This document shows, in pieces, positions 1 to 51,480 of a DNA stretch of 64,000 nucleotides (position 1 is its first letter; each line of letters opens with the position of its first letter). The notes under the pieces were generated by a model, which was given only the letters and a program-made list of their open reading frames with translations, was not told the origin of the DNA and ran no database searches. The translations under genes were made by a program, and so were the position numbers. The stretch comes from Maea johnstoni (taxonomy: Eukaryota; Annelida; Polychaeta; Spionida; Magelonidae), in the NCBI GenBank assembly GCA_963942565.1, contig OZ012685.1:17611434-17675433 (forward strand). The letters are read 5' to 3'.

Positions 1-201
1 GATAATAATAAAAGTATTGATAATAATTATAATGTAAGAAATAAGAAATCAAATGAACAAATATATACATAAGAAATGATAGAGGAAATGTAGAATAACA
101 TTTCAAATATGAGTTTTGGTATGTGTCCTGCAACACATACTCCAAGCTACAATTATTCTTAACTATAGAGATATGCCAAAGTTGTTTAGTGGTTTTCTTA
201 C

Positions 202-10934
<10,733 letters not shown>

Positions 10935-11425
10935 CTACGATATAATAATAGTAGAACTTTACTAACAGTTCACAAAGTATACAAAACTACAACCTAAAAA
11001 CAGTAAAGTACACAAAACTACAATCAAAGAACTGTAAACGTACACACAACTACAACCAAAGAACAGTAACACGTTACTTAAAGTACACTACGTATACAAA
11101 ACTAAAATCAAAGAACTGTAAAAATACACAAAACTACAGTAATAGAAAAATATACAAACCTACAACCAAAGAAGAGTATAAATACACAAACTACACAAAC
11201 CTACAATCAAAGAAGAGTAAACGTATGCAAAATTACAATCAAAGAGCAGTATACGTACACAAACCTACAGTCAAAGAACAGTAAAAGTTCACAAAACTAC
11301 ACTCAAAGAACAGTATACATACACAAAATGTAATCAAAGAACAGTGTGATACTATAAAGCTACAATCAAAGAACAGTAGGACTACACATAAGTACAATCA
11401 AAGATCAGTGAAAGTACAAAGGAAG
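10935..11425. repeat. Degenerate minisatellite, ~35-45 bp unit
   Basis: The words ACACAAAACTACAATCAAAG and AACAGTAAAAGTACAC recur about 12 times with drift, starting immediately after the exon boundary. Confidence 0.85.
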
Positions 11426-11618
11426 ACCAAGAATGCTGGTGACAAAATAAATTCTACCCAAAGTCAACTATGCACTTATTATCCCTCCCACTTAGGTAAA
11501 TTTTACCATTTTTCCATATACTTTGATATCAAGAGTTTTGTTCAGGTTATATGTTTGTTTTTTTGCAAATATGGTTCGAGTGCTTAAAAGTATACGCACA
11601 TAAACTTAACCTTATATC

Positions 11619-11818
11619 NNNNNNNNNNNNNNNNNNNNNNNNNNNNNNNNNNNNNNNNNNNNNNNNNNNNNNNNNNNNNNNNNNNNNNNNNNNNNNNNNN
11701 NNNNNNNNNNNNNNNNNNNNNNNNNNNNNNNNNNNNNNNNNNNNNNNNNNNNNNNNNNNNNNNNNNNNNNNNNNNNNNNNNNNNNNNNNNNNNNNNNNNN
11801 NNNNNNNNNNNNNNNNNN
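11619..11818. other. Assembly gap, exactly 200 N
   Basis: Same length as the second gap, so it is probably a fixed-size placeholder of unknown true length. Confidence 0.97.
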
Positions 11819-12289
11819 GCAAAATATAAGAAAGCTTATCCATTTGACATTCAACCTTTTTTATCTCTGTTCATAATATCAATTATTATGATCTCAATTC
11901 TCGTTAAAATATTACTTTTTGCAGCAAACACTGTAACAAAATAAATGGATAGAACTATGGAACAAGTTTGGCAAATCTAGGTGTAGATTTTAATGATATT
12001 CAGTAACATTGAGAACCACTGGTACACAAAAACAATTGTTAAGTAAGTCTTAAATACAAATGTTAACCTTTAAAGCATGTAGGTAAGACAACAAGCACAA
12101 GCCAGGAAAGCAACTAGATACAACAGTGCTCAATACATGTATAACATAGATATTGCTTCAAAGCAATCAAAGAATATATAACACATGCATGTAGGGTAAT
12201 AATCTATAAAAATACAGAGTTAACAATTTAACTCCACTACCAAACTGACCATAGTGAAAATGTATATAAATACATATATGTATGTATAT

Positions 12290-12670
<381 letters not shown>

Positions 12671-13043
12671 TAATATTGCCTATATTAATCACCATTGTAT
12701 GGCCATCTTTCATATGTTTGAAATAACCGGGTAGCACACTTTGAGTTTCCATAACAGGAAACTAGCCAACACGTGGTTAGAAAACACATTTCAACTGGGA
12801 GATTTTCATAAACTGGAGCAAGAATTAAAACATTTTTTGAATCAAAGAATTATAATGCTGATAACATGACCTATAAATATTTTTCAGTGGAATAGATAAT
12901 GGGAATTCCTAATCTTGTATGTTTTACAGTCTGCTTTATGACTCTTTATGACAGTTACACAAAATCTCTACCCTGTAACCAAAGAACACCTTACTGCACC
13001 AATATCAATATCATGGCAACTTAACTTATGAACATCGCCTGGT

Positions 13044-13251
13044 TTAACCCTTATGCTGCTGGTGGCTAATTTGGCCAATACAAAATGATGCAAAAAACCT
13101 TAAAAAAATGACTGAAACCCTGGGTACTCATCTGAGAGTTCTCAGTGAGAGCTATCTAATGAATACCAACATGACAGGGTTTAGAAGATTTTCAAAAATC
13201 TTTGCTTCCTTGTGCTTTGGACGAAAGTAGCCTCAGCATCAGAAGGGTTAA
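13044..13251. mobile_element. TTAA MITE family 1, complete copy
   Basis: TTAACCCTTATGCTGCTGGT at one end; CAGCATCAGAAGGGTTAA at the other. 208 bp, TTAA at each edge and imperfect CCCTT...TGCTG inverted ends. The best-preserved copy. TTAA targets with CCC termini are typical of piggyBac-type elements. Confidence 0.85.
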
Positions 13252-14144
13252 GGCATATACAAACCTCCTACTCTTGTGCTCCACAGGTGCATGCTTGTCA
13301 TACTATGACGTATGAAGCCTGCATGCATGGCAAGACAGTGTCTTCTCTGGTTTATAAACATATGATTGTGTGGAACATGATCATTTTCTTCTGATTACTA
13401 CTCAGTGTTATATAAACAAATTCACCCTTTGTAGGCCAAACTTAATTGATTTTTCATAACATTCAACATGAATAAGATTTTGACAAATATAATTTTTCAA
13501 TAACATATGAAGTTGATGTCCCTCTCTCAAATCAAGAGGCGATAAGGACTTCTGCAATATCTATCATGCACTGATTTTTAAAATTTATTGAGTATGACAA
13601 ATCAAAATAATACTGCCTAGAGAAAGATCAATGTTTCAACATACTGCAATGTATAAGTACATGTATGTATACATCAGATGGCCACCAATAAGAACTTTTA
13701 TCGCTGCATGACTAGTAATCCAAGTCATTATAGCATCACCTCACTATATCATATGTAACCTTGATTGAACAAATCATTCTGCAATCTCATTAATACAAAG
13801 TCAGTAACTTTCATCACAGTAAATATTATGCCAAAAATTAATGCTGTTCCGCATCATCTCATCATGTTATGCATAGTGCACCCCAACTGCAGATTGCTAA
13901 CAGATTTATTCTGTTATCTAGTTATGGTAGTAATCCAAATATCACTTTGCATAAGCCTTTACCCCTTTCACTTTTTACAAAAACATCTTGTTAGATCAGA
14001 AAAAGCCCAAAATATTTCATTGTTGTTTCGAGTTTAAATGCAGTTAACAGACTCTTCAAGAATAAGATGTGATAAGAAGAACTTTTTGATTTGGCACTAT
14101 GATGAACGTTATGATTTTAGCCTCACCTGGATGAGGGCAGACAA
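13252..14144. other. Intergenic or 5' WDR49 intron; no gene seen
   Basis: AT-rich sequence without convincing exons. Any missing first exon of the WDR49-like gene would be expected between here and 11.4 kb, but I cannot identify one. Confidence 0.5.
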
Positions 14145-14375
14145 TTAACCCACTAATGCTTCAAGGTTCATCCAGAAATTGTCGTCTGGATCTATGATAC
14201 TTTTGATCAAAACTTATGAATCATAACTGATTTCACAAAATATTTGAAGGATAGTTCTTGTTTATGTTCTCAATAATATTTCTCCTTCAAATATTTTCCC
14301 AACTTTGCTTTTGCTTGCGAGATTTCGTCCAAAGTTTCAGACTGCTCTTGGCCACTGTGAGCATTGGTGGGTTAA
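14145..14375. mobile_element. TTAA MITE family 2, complete copy
   Basis: TTAACCCACTAATGCTTCAA at the left, GAGCATTGGTGGGTTAA at the right; TTAA flanks and inverted CCCAC...ATGC ends, 231 bp. The internal TTGTCGTCTGGATC and TTCACAAAATATTTGAAGG are shared by all family-2 copies. Confidence 0.85.
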
Positions 14376-15193
14376 GGTATATTGGTTTTCATCTGTACAG
14401 TAATCAGACTGTGCCAGGACCTTCTGCTATATATAACATTGACCAGTTCATACACAGGGCAAGGGAAGGAAAAGGAAGAGCAAATACCACCCAAACTAAT
14501 TACTTTCAGAAAGTCAATGCCTTTCTATAAATACATTGCAGAAAGTTTCCACTTATCATTTTAATAGTAATTTAAGTAGCCACTGCAAGTCGTCACATAA
14601 GTACAGATGTGCGAAATAATTGAACTTCTACTTTTCCTTTCCCTATCCTGCATACCAAATGGAACATTCTTATAGGTACAATAAGGATACTGTATACAGT
14701 GTTAATATTCCGGCAGTTTAATTAATGCGTATTTGGGCAACCCCTTGAGTTAGCATTTATTAAACTGCACACCATTATTTGAACATCTTATGCCCATGCT
14801 AGTATGCTACAAAAAATGACATGAAAGCTCGATATTTAAAACCTGTATGCAAAATTAAACTATGCCGCTGCCTGCTGAGCGCATTACTTTATATGGGCAA
14901 AATTAACACTGTATACAACTTACAACCAGGTAATCTGCTAACTGCTATCTGATAACCTGACCCAACACTTGCACTCGGGGCCTTACCACTGTCTGCATAT
15001 GGGTGCAACCAACAGCAAGTACAAGACTACACAGTAGTCAGAGTTTTTTTCTCATAGAATCAGAGAAAAGGTGTCAATCTATGATTGTTGCTCAGACATG
15101 TTAATGAACACCTTTAACCCCCAATATATTGGTTGTAAGTTAATAACCAGTCTATAAGTGCTCAAAAGCAAAATATCAGTAAAGTCACAAAGT
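14376..15193. other. 3' flank/UTR of SLC26A11 gene
   Basis: Sequence downstream (minus sense) of the SLC26A11 stop. No coding sequence seen; the transcript end cannot be placed with confidence. Confidence 0.5.
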
Positions 15194-41657
<26,464 letters not shown>

Positions 41658-41885
41658 CTGGAAAAAATAAAGCAGAAGTGAGTTGACTTACAGATCAATG
41701 GAATTAAAGAGGGCTAAAAAATACTACTGCACACCCTCCATAAATTGATTTAATTTGTTTCCAGGGCCATACATGCTATATATATTTGTACAGGTTGATA
41801 GTATTCCAGTACATCAAATCTCATTTTGGGCACACCACTACATAAAACTGCTGCTTTAAGCACAAGAACCATGATTGACGATTTC

Positions 41886-42131
41886 TTAACCAATTCACAC
41901 CTGATGTGCACTTATAGTCTGACAAATAAGGAAATATGTCGAGAAGGAAAAAATAATTTACAAAATATTTGACTGAGAGTTGTTGTTCCTGATGGGTACT
42001 TCTCCAAATATTTAAAAATACTTTGCTATCTATGCATTGTGTCCTTTAGTCTGATGAATATGGAAATGCATTTTAAGAAGGAAGAAATAATTTGTCAGAT
42101 CATGTTTACACTTCAGGCATTAAAGGGTTAA
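41886..42131. mobile_element. TTAA MITE family 2, copy A (first of an adjacent pair)
   Basis: TTAACCAATTCACACCTGAT to GGCATTAAAGGGTTAA. Its right TTAA (42128-42131) is also the left TTAA of the next element. Confidence 0.75.
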
Positions 42132-42354
42132 CCAATCAATGCTTAAGAAATTCTCCTGAAATCGTTGTCTGGACCTTTGATACTTTTGATAATAACTTTG
42201 AGATCAAGTATAAATTTGAATTTTTTTTGAAGGGGAGTTATTAGTTATCTTCTGATTTACATTCCTCCTTCAAATATCTTTTGAAAATTACCTTTGTTTG
42301 GGATTTATCACCAACATAGTCAGGCAGTAGGTGGCGCATGCATGAATGGGTTAA
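42128..42354. mobile_element. TTAA MITE family 2, copy A (second of the pair)
   Basis: TTAACCAATCAATGCTTAAG to GCATGAATGGGTTAA, with the family words GTTGTCTGGACC and AACATAGTCAGGCAG. Shares one TTAA with its neighbour. Confidence 0.78.
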
Positions 42355-43269
42355 AGTCTACCTTGCCAGGAAGTCAGAGCAGCTGATAGTCAGCACTGAC
42401 ATCAATCATGGGGAGAGTGCAGCGGATGCTGCTGCTACTGCTGCTGCTACTGCTGCTGCTGCTGATCAACACTGACTTCTAGGCTAGAAACTAAATCCAC
42501 CCGTCTTACTACATATACAACAACAATCGCTCCAACAGCTCACTACAAAGCCTCACATAACCTAAACATAATTGAATGTGATAACATGGAAATTGAATAT
42601 TATTGATTGGAAGGTTTTACCTATATATTGTCATATACAGATTTAGGGGCATGTGTTTACCCATTATTCCTTGTTAACATGGATACTATGTAGCAAGGGT
42701 GATCTCTACAGGTGTAAGGTATTGATGCCTATTGTTAGGGGTGCAACAACCTGAATATGTTATTAAGACAAGAGGTGATAGATGAGACACAGGTAGGGGT
42801 AGATGCGATTTATTTCCAAAGTGGAATAACAACACATCAACATGAATAGCACATTCCTGGAGAAAGGAGAAAGAAAGATACAAAGAAATCTGATATTTTT
42901 AGCAGAATCACTACATGCACTCTCATTGATTCCTTTTGATAATGATAAACTCTCCGCCAATGGGGGATTGATAGAATATATAGAAAGAAACAAAGATTTC
43001 TTTTTTAATTTTATTATATCATTTTTATTCTATTTTACTATCTATCATCACACTCTTGTCGATTCCTGCATGACTATAACAACTGCTCCTAAGGGATCAA
43101 ATAAACCCCTCATATTTCACGATCATAATCAGGTTACTGACAATCATCTAGCCATCAATACGTCTACTAACAGAAATGATGATGCTGTATTGGCATCCTA
43201 TCCTACTCTAAAGCAACCATAAAAGCTATGTTCACACAGAGCCTCCAACCACAATAATTCTAATAAGAA
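42355..43269. other. Intronic/upstream sequence, no exon seen (copy A)
   Basis: Includes a (GCT)n tract at 42427-42464. An open frame at 42842-43222 lacks homology and is not preserved in copy B. The missing 5' SLC26A11 exons were not found here. Confidence 0.55.
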
Positions 43270-43481
43270 TCGATTCCCAGAGAGTGTAGTCTGGATATCA
43301 GATACTCTGGACAATACCTTCAGAATCGAGAATGATTTTTTTAAAATATTTGAAGGCGAATTTTTGGTTTTGTCCTGATCAACATTTCCCCATCAAATAT
43401 TTTCCTAAAAACGCTTTTGCCTGCAAGATTTCATTAAAATAGTCAGACTACTTTTGGTCGCTGTGAGCATTAACGGGTTAA
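43270..43481. mobile_element. TTAA MITE family 2, copy A (left end lost)
   Basis: AGTGTAGTCTGGATATCAGA to GAGCATTAACGGGTTAA; TTAA remains only on the right. Counterpart at ~55580-55792. Confidence 0.68.
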
Positions 43482-44746
<1,265 letters not shown>

Positions 44747-45374
44747 CCCCAAACAGCTATTTTCTAAAGGCTAAAAGCTCTTAGAAGAAATAGTTCCCAA
44801 TCTCTAAATAAATGAAGGTTCTTCAATTTCTTTGCACTTCAGTCACTTATCAAAAAGAATTTTTCCATCACTCGATCAACAACACTGTGTATATGAACTG
44901 TTTAAAGATAAAATTGACAGAAGCTAAATGTTTGTTCTTGTTAAAAGCATTTATCAAATGATACACAGTCAGGAACTTGAGATTAAAATACTTCACATGT
45001 TGAGGTTAAAGTTTATGAATTGCTTGTAGAGACTGCTCTCAAACCTAACATACACATTTCAATGAGATGTATTTTCCTTTAGATATCTTCAAGAAAGGTT
45101 AGAGTCCACTGAGTCAAACACAGAACATGTAACTATAAAGACACGATACACCTGTTGAAAGATCATCTACAAGTCACTAGGTAACTGATAAATAGCTGAA
45201 CACTATTGACCTATGTGGAATTTCAAGTGACAGCTCAAAGTTGATTTGAAATATAACTTATCTGTATGAGTGCCATATGCAGAACATTGTATAGTTTACC
45301 TGTATCCTCCAAATCCATGATCTATATTGGTTGTTCAAACAGACCTTGCATTTAAACTAAGTTAACTATGCACA

Positions 45375-45645
<271 letters not shown>

Positions 45646-46161
45646 GTAATCTAATTGCACCATCTATACTCATCGAACAAATCTAAGACGACAACTAAAT
45701 ATTACCAAAATAAAGTCCAAGACCACATCTAAAGAAAGTAAAATGAAAAGAGGGCAATGAAAATGCTGAAATATTAAAACCTTCAAACAAATTGTAAAGC
45801 TTTACAAGAAAATGAAACAGCAACATCAGTTCCATGGGGTTCAACACAAAATTTATTATTCAGGTAAGACATTAATCCAACTATTAATATAATTATGCCT
45901 ATTAGTCCCCCCCCCCAAAAAAAAAAATGATTTGAACCAAATCATTATTATCTCTTCCAAATATATTGTGTTTGCATTTAATTTTCAAATGCATCATGGC
46001 TTCACAAAGCTTTTTCACCTATTCATGCCTCTAGCAGCCAAAAATGCCCTGGCTATTTTGGTAATACCTTTGTGGTCAGATTATCTTTGGAAAATATTTG
46101 AAGAAAATCTTTTGATCAGATTCCAATCCACAACTTTCCTTCAAAATATTTTATGAATATA

Positions 46162-46361
46162 NNNNNNNNNNNNNNNNNNNNNNNNNNNNNNNNNNNNNNN
46201 NNNNNNNNNNNNNNNNNNNNNNNNNNNNNNNNNNNNNNNNNNNNNNNNNNNNNNNNNNNNNNNNNNNNNNNNNNNNNNNNNNNNNNNNNNNNNNNNNNNN
46301 NNNNNNNNNNNNNNNNNNNNNNNNNNNNNNNNNNNNNNNNNNNNNNNNNNNNNNNNNNNNN
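46162..46361. other. Assembly gap, exactly 200 N
   Basis: Separates copy A from copy B of the duplicated segment; same size as the gap at 11619. Confidence 0.97.
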
Positions 46362-46579
46362 ATATAAGAAATATAAGAATACACAATTTATCTTAACTTC
46401 TCCTATTCACCCAGCACAGAGTGCCATCTAGCAAGGAAGAATTTCTTTCTGTCATTTGTCTTTGTTGAGGAACATAAGGAATTTCTATTTTATATTTCTA
46501 CGATTAGAAATCTACCTTCTAGTTCATTAAAAGAATAAATAATTCTTTATCAAAAAATTCTTATCTATTAATAAATGAA

Positions 46580-46798
46580 TTAAGTAAGGCATTTATTTCC
46601 TTTAGAATTATTAATACAATTAATGATGTTGGATTCAAAATTCTTATTTATTGCCACTCCTGTAGTATTAGTTATACTTCCAGATATTAGATCCTCTGAA
46701 TTCCTATATATATATATATTTGTGTTAATATCGCTTAATGTCAAACGTTTTTCTTGCAGACAGAGAATTCCTACATTATACAGCTTCCTCCGAAGCAT
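46580..46798 (-). pseudogene. Probable old LINE endonuclease fragment (copy B)
   Basis: Encodes LYNVGILCLQEKRLTLSDIN, then LISGSITNTTGVAINKNFES and NIINCINNSKG. The ILCLQE..L ...(~25)... SGS....GVAI spacing resembles the APE endonuclease of L1/Tx1-type LINEs (LQETHL...SG...RGVAIL). Only ~70 residues remain and no other LINE part is next to it. Moderate to low confidence. Confidence 0.4.
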
Positions 46799-47024
46799 TT
46801 TTCAAGCCTCTTTTATTCTCTTTTTCATAATGTTGTTTCATGGCAGTTAGTGCACAGACCGAGAGTCTATTGTACGCCAGTCGTGGGAAGCCGAGTTCTC
46901 GTGTGTAAAAATCAATAAGTGAACAAAGTGTTGCCTTATCACTGGCATGCAGGCCATGTGCTCTGCAACTCACTTTCAACACACAACCCTCCCTGCCTGC
47001 CACAACCTTAATATAATACGCCAA
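46776..47024 (-). pseudogene. Unrecognised ORF fragment (copy B)
   Basis: AYYIKVVAGREGCVLKVSCR, AHGLHASDKATLCSLIDFY and TRELGFPRLAYNRLSV read in one frame. Copy A differs by several replacements and a length change, so I treat it as a relic. It overlaps the endonuclease-like fragment in another frame. Confidence 0.35.
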
Positions 47025-47261
47025 GGTGTATGATTCTCTTAGCAGACCTTAATTTCTATCCAAATAGATGCTATCAAATACAGGAATTAAAAATGGGTTT
47101 TAACTTCATACCCTATCTAATTTATAAAAATAGATGCTATTACAATAACTTCATACCCATCATCTAAAAATGCTTACATAGCAAATAATTAACAGCGCTT
47201 TCATGGAAAACAACAACTATATGAAAATAAGGTCCAAATCACTACTACTGAAGTAAACCAT

Positions 47262-47673
47262 TCATGCCTGTACGTAGCACCTAAAAGCGGCCTGAGAACA
47301 TTGGTCTTATCTCTTAAACAATTGTTCAGGAAATGTTCAGAAACTAGCGAACAACTCTCCGTGATTTTTTCTTCCAATTTTTGATTAATTCCAAAGCTAT
47401 TTTGAAAAAGGTCTCTTAGGGGCAGGCAACACTTGTCATTTTATGAGATCCACGCCTGCAGATCCCCTTGACAAGTGTCGTCTGGATCTAAGAATACTTT
47501 TAAAATAACTTTAGACTCATGTATAAAATTACAAAATGACTGAAGGAGAGTTGTTGGTGCATGGGTCTTGATGAAGATTTTTCTATCAAACATTTTCTGA
47601 AAATTGCTTTTGTTGGAGAGATTTTATGAACATAGTCAGACAGTTTTGGATGCTACAGGCATAGATGGGTTAA
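47262..47673. mobile_element. TTAA MITE family 2, copy B of 37283-37699
   Basis: Same position and structure as in copy A; left flank reads GTAAACC, so the left TTAA is lost here. Confidence 0.7.
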
Positions 47674-47977
47674 CCTCCTAGGGCAGATAATCCCTGAGGA
47701 TAAAGCATGGGACAAAAAACTACAACTTCCATCTCAGCCAACCAATGCACTGGAGGATGACACAAGATAAACTAACAGGTTTTAAGAATAAGCCTGTCTC
47801 GAGAGAACAGCAGTACCCAGTGACTCTGACTATCAGCTTATGACGTCTAACATTCACGATTCTATTAAGCTCTGCTAGCTTAACTTTAACAGTTGAGCCA
47901 TGCTAACATCAATACTAGTAAACAATTACTGGTACATTCTGATTTATACCGATGGATCATAGCAAAACAACAATCCA

Positions 47978-48191
47978 CTGAAACTCATATGCCGGTGGTG
48001 GCTAATTTTGCCAATACAAAATTATGCAAAAGACCTGAAAAATGACTGAAACCCTGGCATATGGGTACTCATCTGAGAGTACTCATCAAGTGCATTCCAA
48101 TGAATACCAACATGACAGGGTTTAGATGTTTTTCAAAAATCTTTGCGTCCTTGCACTTTGGATGAAAGTAGCCTCAGCATTGGAAGTGTTA
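47978..48191. mobile_element. TTAA MITE family 1, copy B of 38005-38220
   Basis: ACTCATATGCCGGTGGTGGC to GGAAGTGTTAA, with the same neighbours as in copy A. Confidence 0.75.
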
Positions 48192-48240
48192 ATCGTGGCA
48201 TTATAAATATGAATAATGAACAGAATATCTAGATACTCAC

Positions 48241-48416
48241 ACTAAAGATTTCTCCGGTGGTTCTGGTGATGTTGCCGCTGTTTATGGTGAAGTCTGGCAC
48301 TCTGAATGGGGGGAGCCCTGGTGTGAGGGGTCCGGTGATGTTCAGGACGTTGATGTTGTTGTAGATGAGGACCGCGGCCACTCCTCCAGCCCCGATGACC
48401 ACTATGGCATTACGAG
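48241..48416 (-). CDS. SLC26A11: SLC26A11 exon, copy B of 38269-38444
   Basis: Same splice sites and length. Three base differences from copy A, all synonymous (Phe TTT/TTC, Asn AAT/AAC, Ala GCC/GCT), so both copies encode the same peptide. Confidence 0.9.
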
Positions 48417-48992
48417 CTAATAATGAGGAGAGATGGCCACAATCAGGATCAAATCATCAACTTATAATGCCATCAAATCTATTAGTAATAGATAGTATTA
48501 CTCTCTAATAAGACTAACACAATTCATTTCCACATAGGTTGAATTCTTTGCTATAATTTAGCTTACAGTTGTTCCTTAGGCTGATTTTGAAACTAAGCAC
48601 CCACAAATGATGTGTCAAGGTCAGAATTATATACTGGCAGACATGAGTGTTCCTAAATTCAAAGTCTTTTTAATGTTGTTCTTTAATTGGTCTATTCTTG
48701 GTTATTTGTGTGTCCACCATTTGTTCTGGTATATTAAGGAATACTGTGTGGCCAAGCCCCTCCTGGACAATGACTTACTTCATGACATAATATAGTGAAT
48801 AAAGAGGCACATTTTTAATAGTTCAATACACACATATGACAAATTATTACTTGTGCGTGGATATTGCAGATATGCTAAAGCATAGGCTAGGTCATCTCAT
48901 TTATTTGAAAGATGTTGCAGCTGAACGAATGAAATACTGAATATATTTTGACAATAATTGCCAAATCAAGTTTTTGGTATCAAAAACCTTAC

Positions 48993-49083
48993 CAGTTCCT
49001 AGAATCCAAAGTGTTTTCCTAAGAATCTTCTTTCCTAGTGATACAGGCTGTCCATTATCCTGCCACTGGATGTCTTTGACATA
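48993..49083 (-). CDS. SLC26A11: SLC26A11 exon, copy B of 39006-39096
   Basis: One difference from copy A, synonymous (Pro CCA/CCT). Splice sites intact. Confidence 0.88.
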
Positions 49084-49146
49084 CTAGTAATAAGAATTTC
49101 AAAAACAAAACATGAAAAGTCTGATTTAGAAAAAATATCACACATG

Positions 49147-49355
49147 TTAACCTTTATGCTGCTGGTGGCTAATGTGGTCAATACAAATGATGCAAAGACC
49201 CTGAAAATGACTGAAACCCTGGCAGATGGGTACTCACCTGAGGGTACTCAGCGAGAGCAATCTAATGAATAACAACATGACAGGGTTTAGATGGTGATCA
49301 AAAATCTTTGCGTCCTTGTGTTTGGACAAAGGTAGCCACAGCATCGGAAGGGCTA
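49147..49355. mobile_element. TTAA MITE family 1, copy B of 39160-39369
   Basis: TTAACCTTTATGCTGCTGGT to GGAAGGGCTAA; flanked by the same sequence as in copy A. Confidence 0.8.
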
Positions 49356-49975
49356 ATAACATGGGAAAAATACTTCCTGTCACAAAGAATAATAATATCT
49401 AACAATCAAATCTCCTTCCATATAATCAAGATAAATAAAAAAAATCATTCCAATGAAATCAATTTCTTTCTCCCTTGAAAAAAAATAATGCAAATAAAAT
49501 ACATAAATCTACACTCACACAAGCATTAATATTATCGCACAGTCCTGCTTCATGTAACATATCATTAGAATACTTGTTTCCTATGTGTCTGAAGCAGTCT
49601 AGATATAATTTTTCCAGTAATGAAAGAAATTCCTTATTTAAATCAACACATATTTAAGTTACCATATACTTTCCTCCAATTTCTTGTTTGAAAGGTTGTT
49701 AAGTTTTGGCTTTTCTTTAAATTGAAGTTTGAAAATTTTCCATTCTCATAGTAAGTCTGGACTTGTACAGATTCTTTTACTGTTTATCTGCAATGGACAT
49801 GCTCAAATAACTTAGAAATATATTCACAGACATGGACAGGATTCCTTTGTTGGAAACTTATTGCAAATATTACTGTACAGAGGATTACTGTAAAGATTGG
49901 TTTCCCTAATGCCTAGGCTGATATTTTCTTAACATCATAGAATGATGTGCAGGTTATGCCGATACATGTACTTAC

Positions 49976-50030
49976 CTTCATTGCAATCAGAATTATCATA
50001 CAGACTACCCCCATTATGAGATCCCAATAA
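49976..50030 (-). CDS. SLC26A11: SLC26A11 micro-exon, copy B of 39993-40047
   Basis: Identical to copy A over all 55 bases, splice sites included. Confidence 0.9.
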
Positions 50031-50849
50031 CTGAAATCAACAGAAAAGCAACATTGTAAAACATTAACTCACTGGAACACTATAGAAATCAAGCCTCAAT
50101 GTATATGTCAATTATCTCAGAAAGAGGATCTAATTGTTAAATGCTGTTCCCTTCCCCTAATTAACCGGACCTAACTAAACATAACACAGTAACCAAGACA
50201 TGCAGAAATACTATGCAGCTGCTTCAAATATTAGCATCATTGGTTATAAACCCTATGGCATCTGAAGTTCACTTTTGGTCTGATTTGTGAGGAGAATTGT
50301 AAACCTCACCGAGTACAACAACTTATATTTAACCTTCTCATGCCTGTAGCACCCAAAAAACGCCTGACTATTATGGTGATATCGCTCCAATTAAAAGAAA
50401 TGGTTGGAGATATTTGAAGGAGACTTGTTCATTGAAACTTTCCCTACAAATCTCTTTCAAATCAGCGCTTCATTCTGAAGTTATTTTCATAAGTGCATAC
50501 CTGTCAACTCTACCGATTTCAGCAGTACTCTACTGATTTCAAATCCCAAAATTGCTGTCTCCTGATTGAGCACCTGATTTGAAGAAATCTACTGATTAGA
50601 TACTGATATTGCTGACTTTGAAAAATCCTCCATCTTTTTCTCAGCAGGTGGGTCAGCCTGCTCCATTCTACCCAGTGTATCTCACATGACCCAATTACTG
50701 TCCGTAGTAATTGATTCCTATCAGTAGGTATTCATGGTTAATCCCTTACTAATTGGAATTATCATGTAGTCATGTATTGTTTTATGGGATTAAGAGGGAA
50801 AGGTGCATTGTGGGCTAGCATCATCAGATAGCATCTCAAGAAAAATCTA

Positions 50850-51480
50850 CAAGAAGACGTGTGGTGTAATGGTTATAACGTCGGACTGTCGACCCAAGGG
50901 TTAGTGGTTTGAATCAGCCAGCCGCTAGGCAAGGCAGTTTACTTCTCGGAAAGTTGACTGACATAGGATCCTCTCTCCTTCAGCCCAACTCCCCCGGAGG
51001 CGGGAGGGTATAAATAGCCTCCCACCTAGTCACCACCAGATGTCGCCTGGTTGCGAGCAGTCGTAGCTAGGTGTCCTGGGCAAGTGTGTAGACGAAGGTT
51101 TATTGTATGAATTGTAATTGTAATTGTAGTTGTATAGTCCACCAGTAGCCTGGTTGCGAGAAGTCGTGTGTTGACGTAGATGTAGTACAGGTGAACTTGG
51201 ATATGACGGACCACTGTACGACGGATTTTTGCATATGACGGACGATATGCTTGGTCCCAGTCCGATGCATATCAAGTATTCGTCATATGTATATGACAGA
51301 TTTTGCATATGACAGACCAATTTTCCTGGTCCCATTGAGTCTGTCATATCCAAGTTCACCTGTAATACTTAATAGTAATAGTATCTAGTTTATATAGTAA
51401 TTGATTGTAATATTGAAATGTGATTTGTAATTGTAATTGATAAATGTAACACAGAGGCTCTAAGAAACAGGGCGGGAGTA
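50850..51480 (+). mobile_element. tRNA-derived SINE (Asp-like head), interrupted
   Basis: GTGGTGTAATGGTTATAACG is a good A-box/D-arm, GACTGTCGAC places GTC in the anticodon loop, and GTGGTTTGAATC fits a degraded B box. The body (GGATCCTCTCTCC, GGAGGCGGGAGGGTATAAAT) is followed by (TAATTG)n-like sequence. A MITE splits it at 51188-51362. Confidence 0.6.
51188..51362. mobile_element. TA-flanked MITE, CAGGTGAACTTGGATATGAC ends
   Basis: 175 bp with 20+ bp inverted ends (CAGGTGAACTTGGATATGAC / GTCATATCCAAGTTCACCTG) and TA on both sides. ACGGACCA and GGTCCCA words are typical of pogo/Tigger-like MITEs (inference). A 100 bp relative is at 60751-60850. Confidence 0.85.

Noticed and set aside
42842-43222. 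126-residue plus-strand frame as a gene inside the SLC26A11 region
   Set aside because: The matching stretch in copy B has indels that change the frame, and no domain or splice context is visible.
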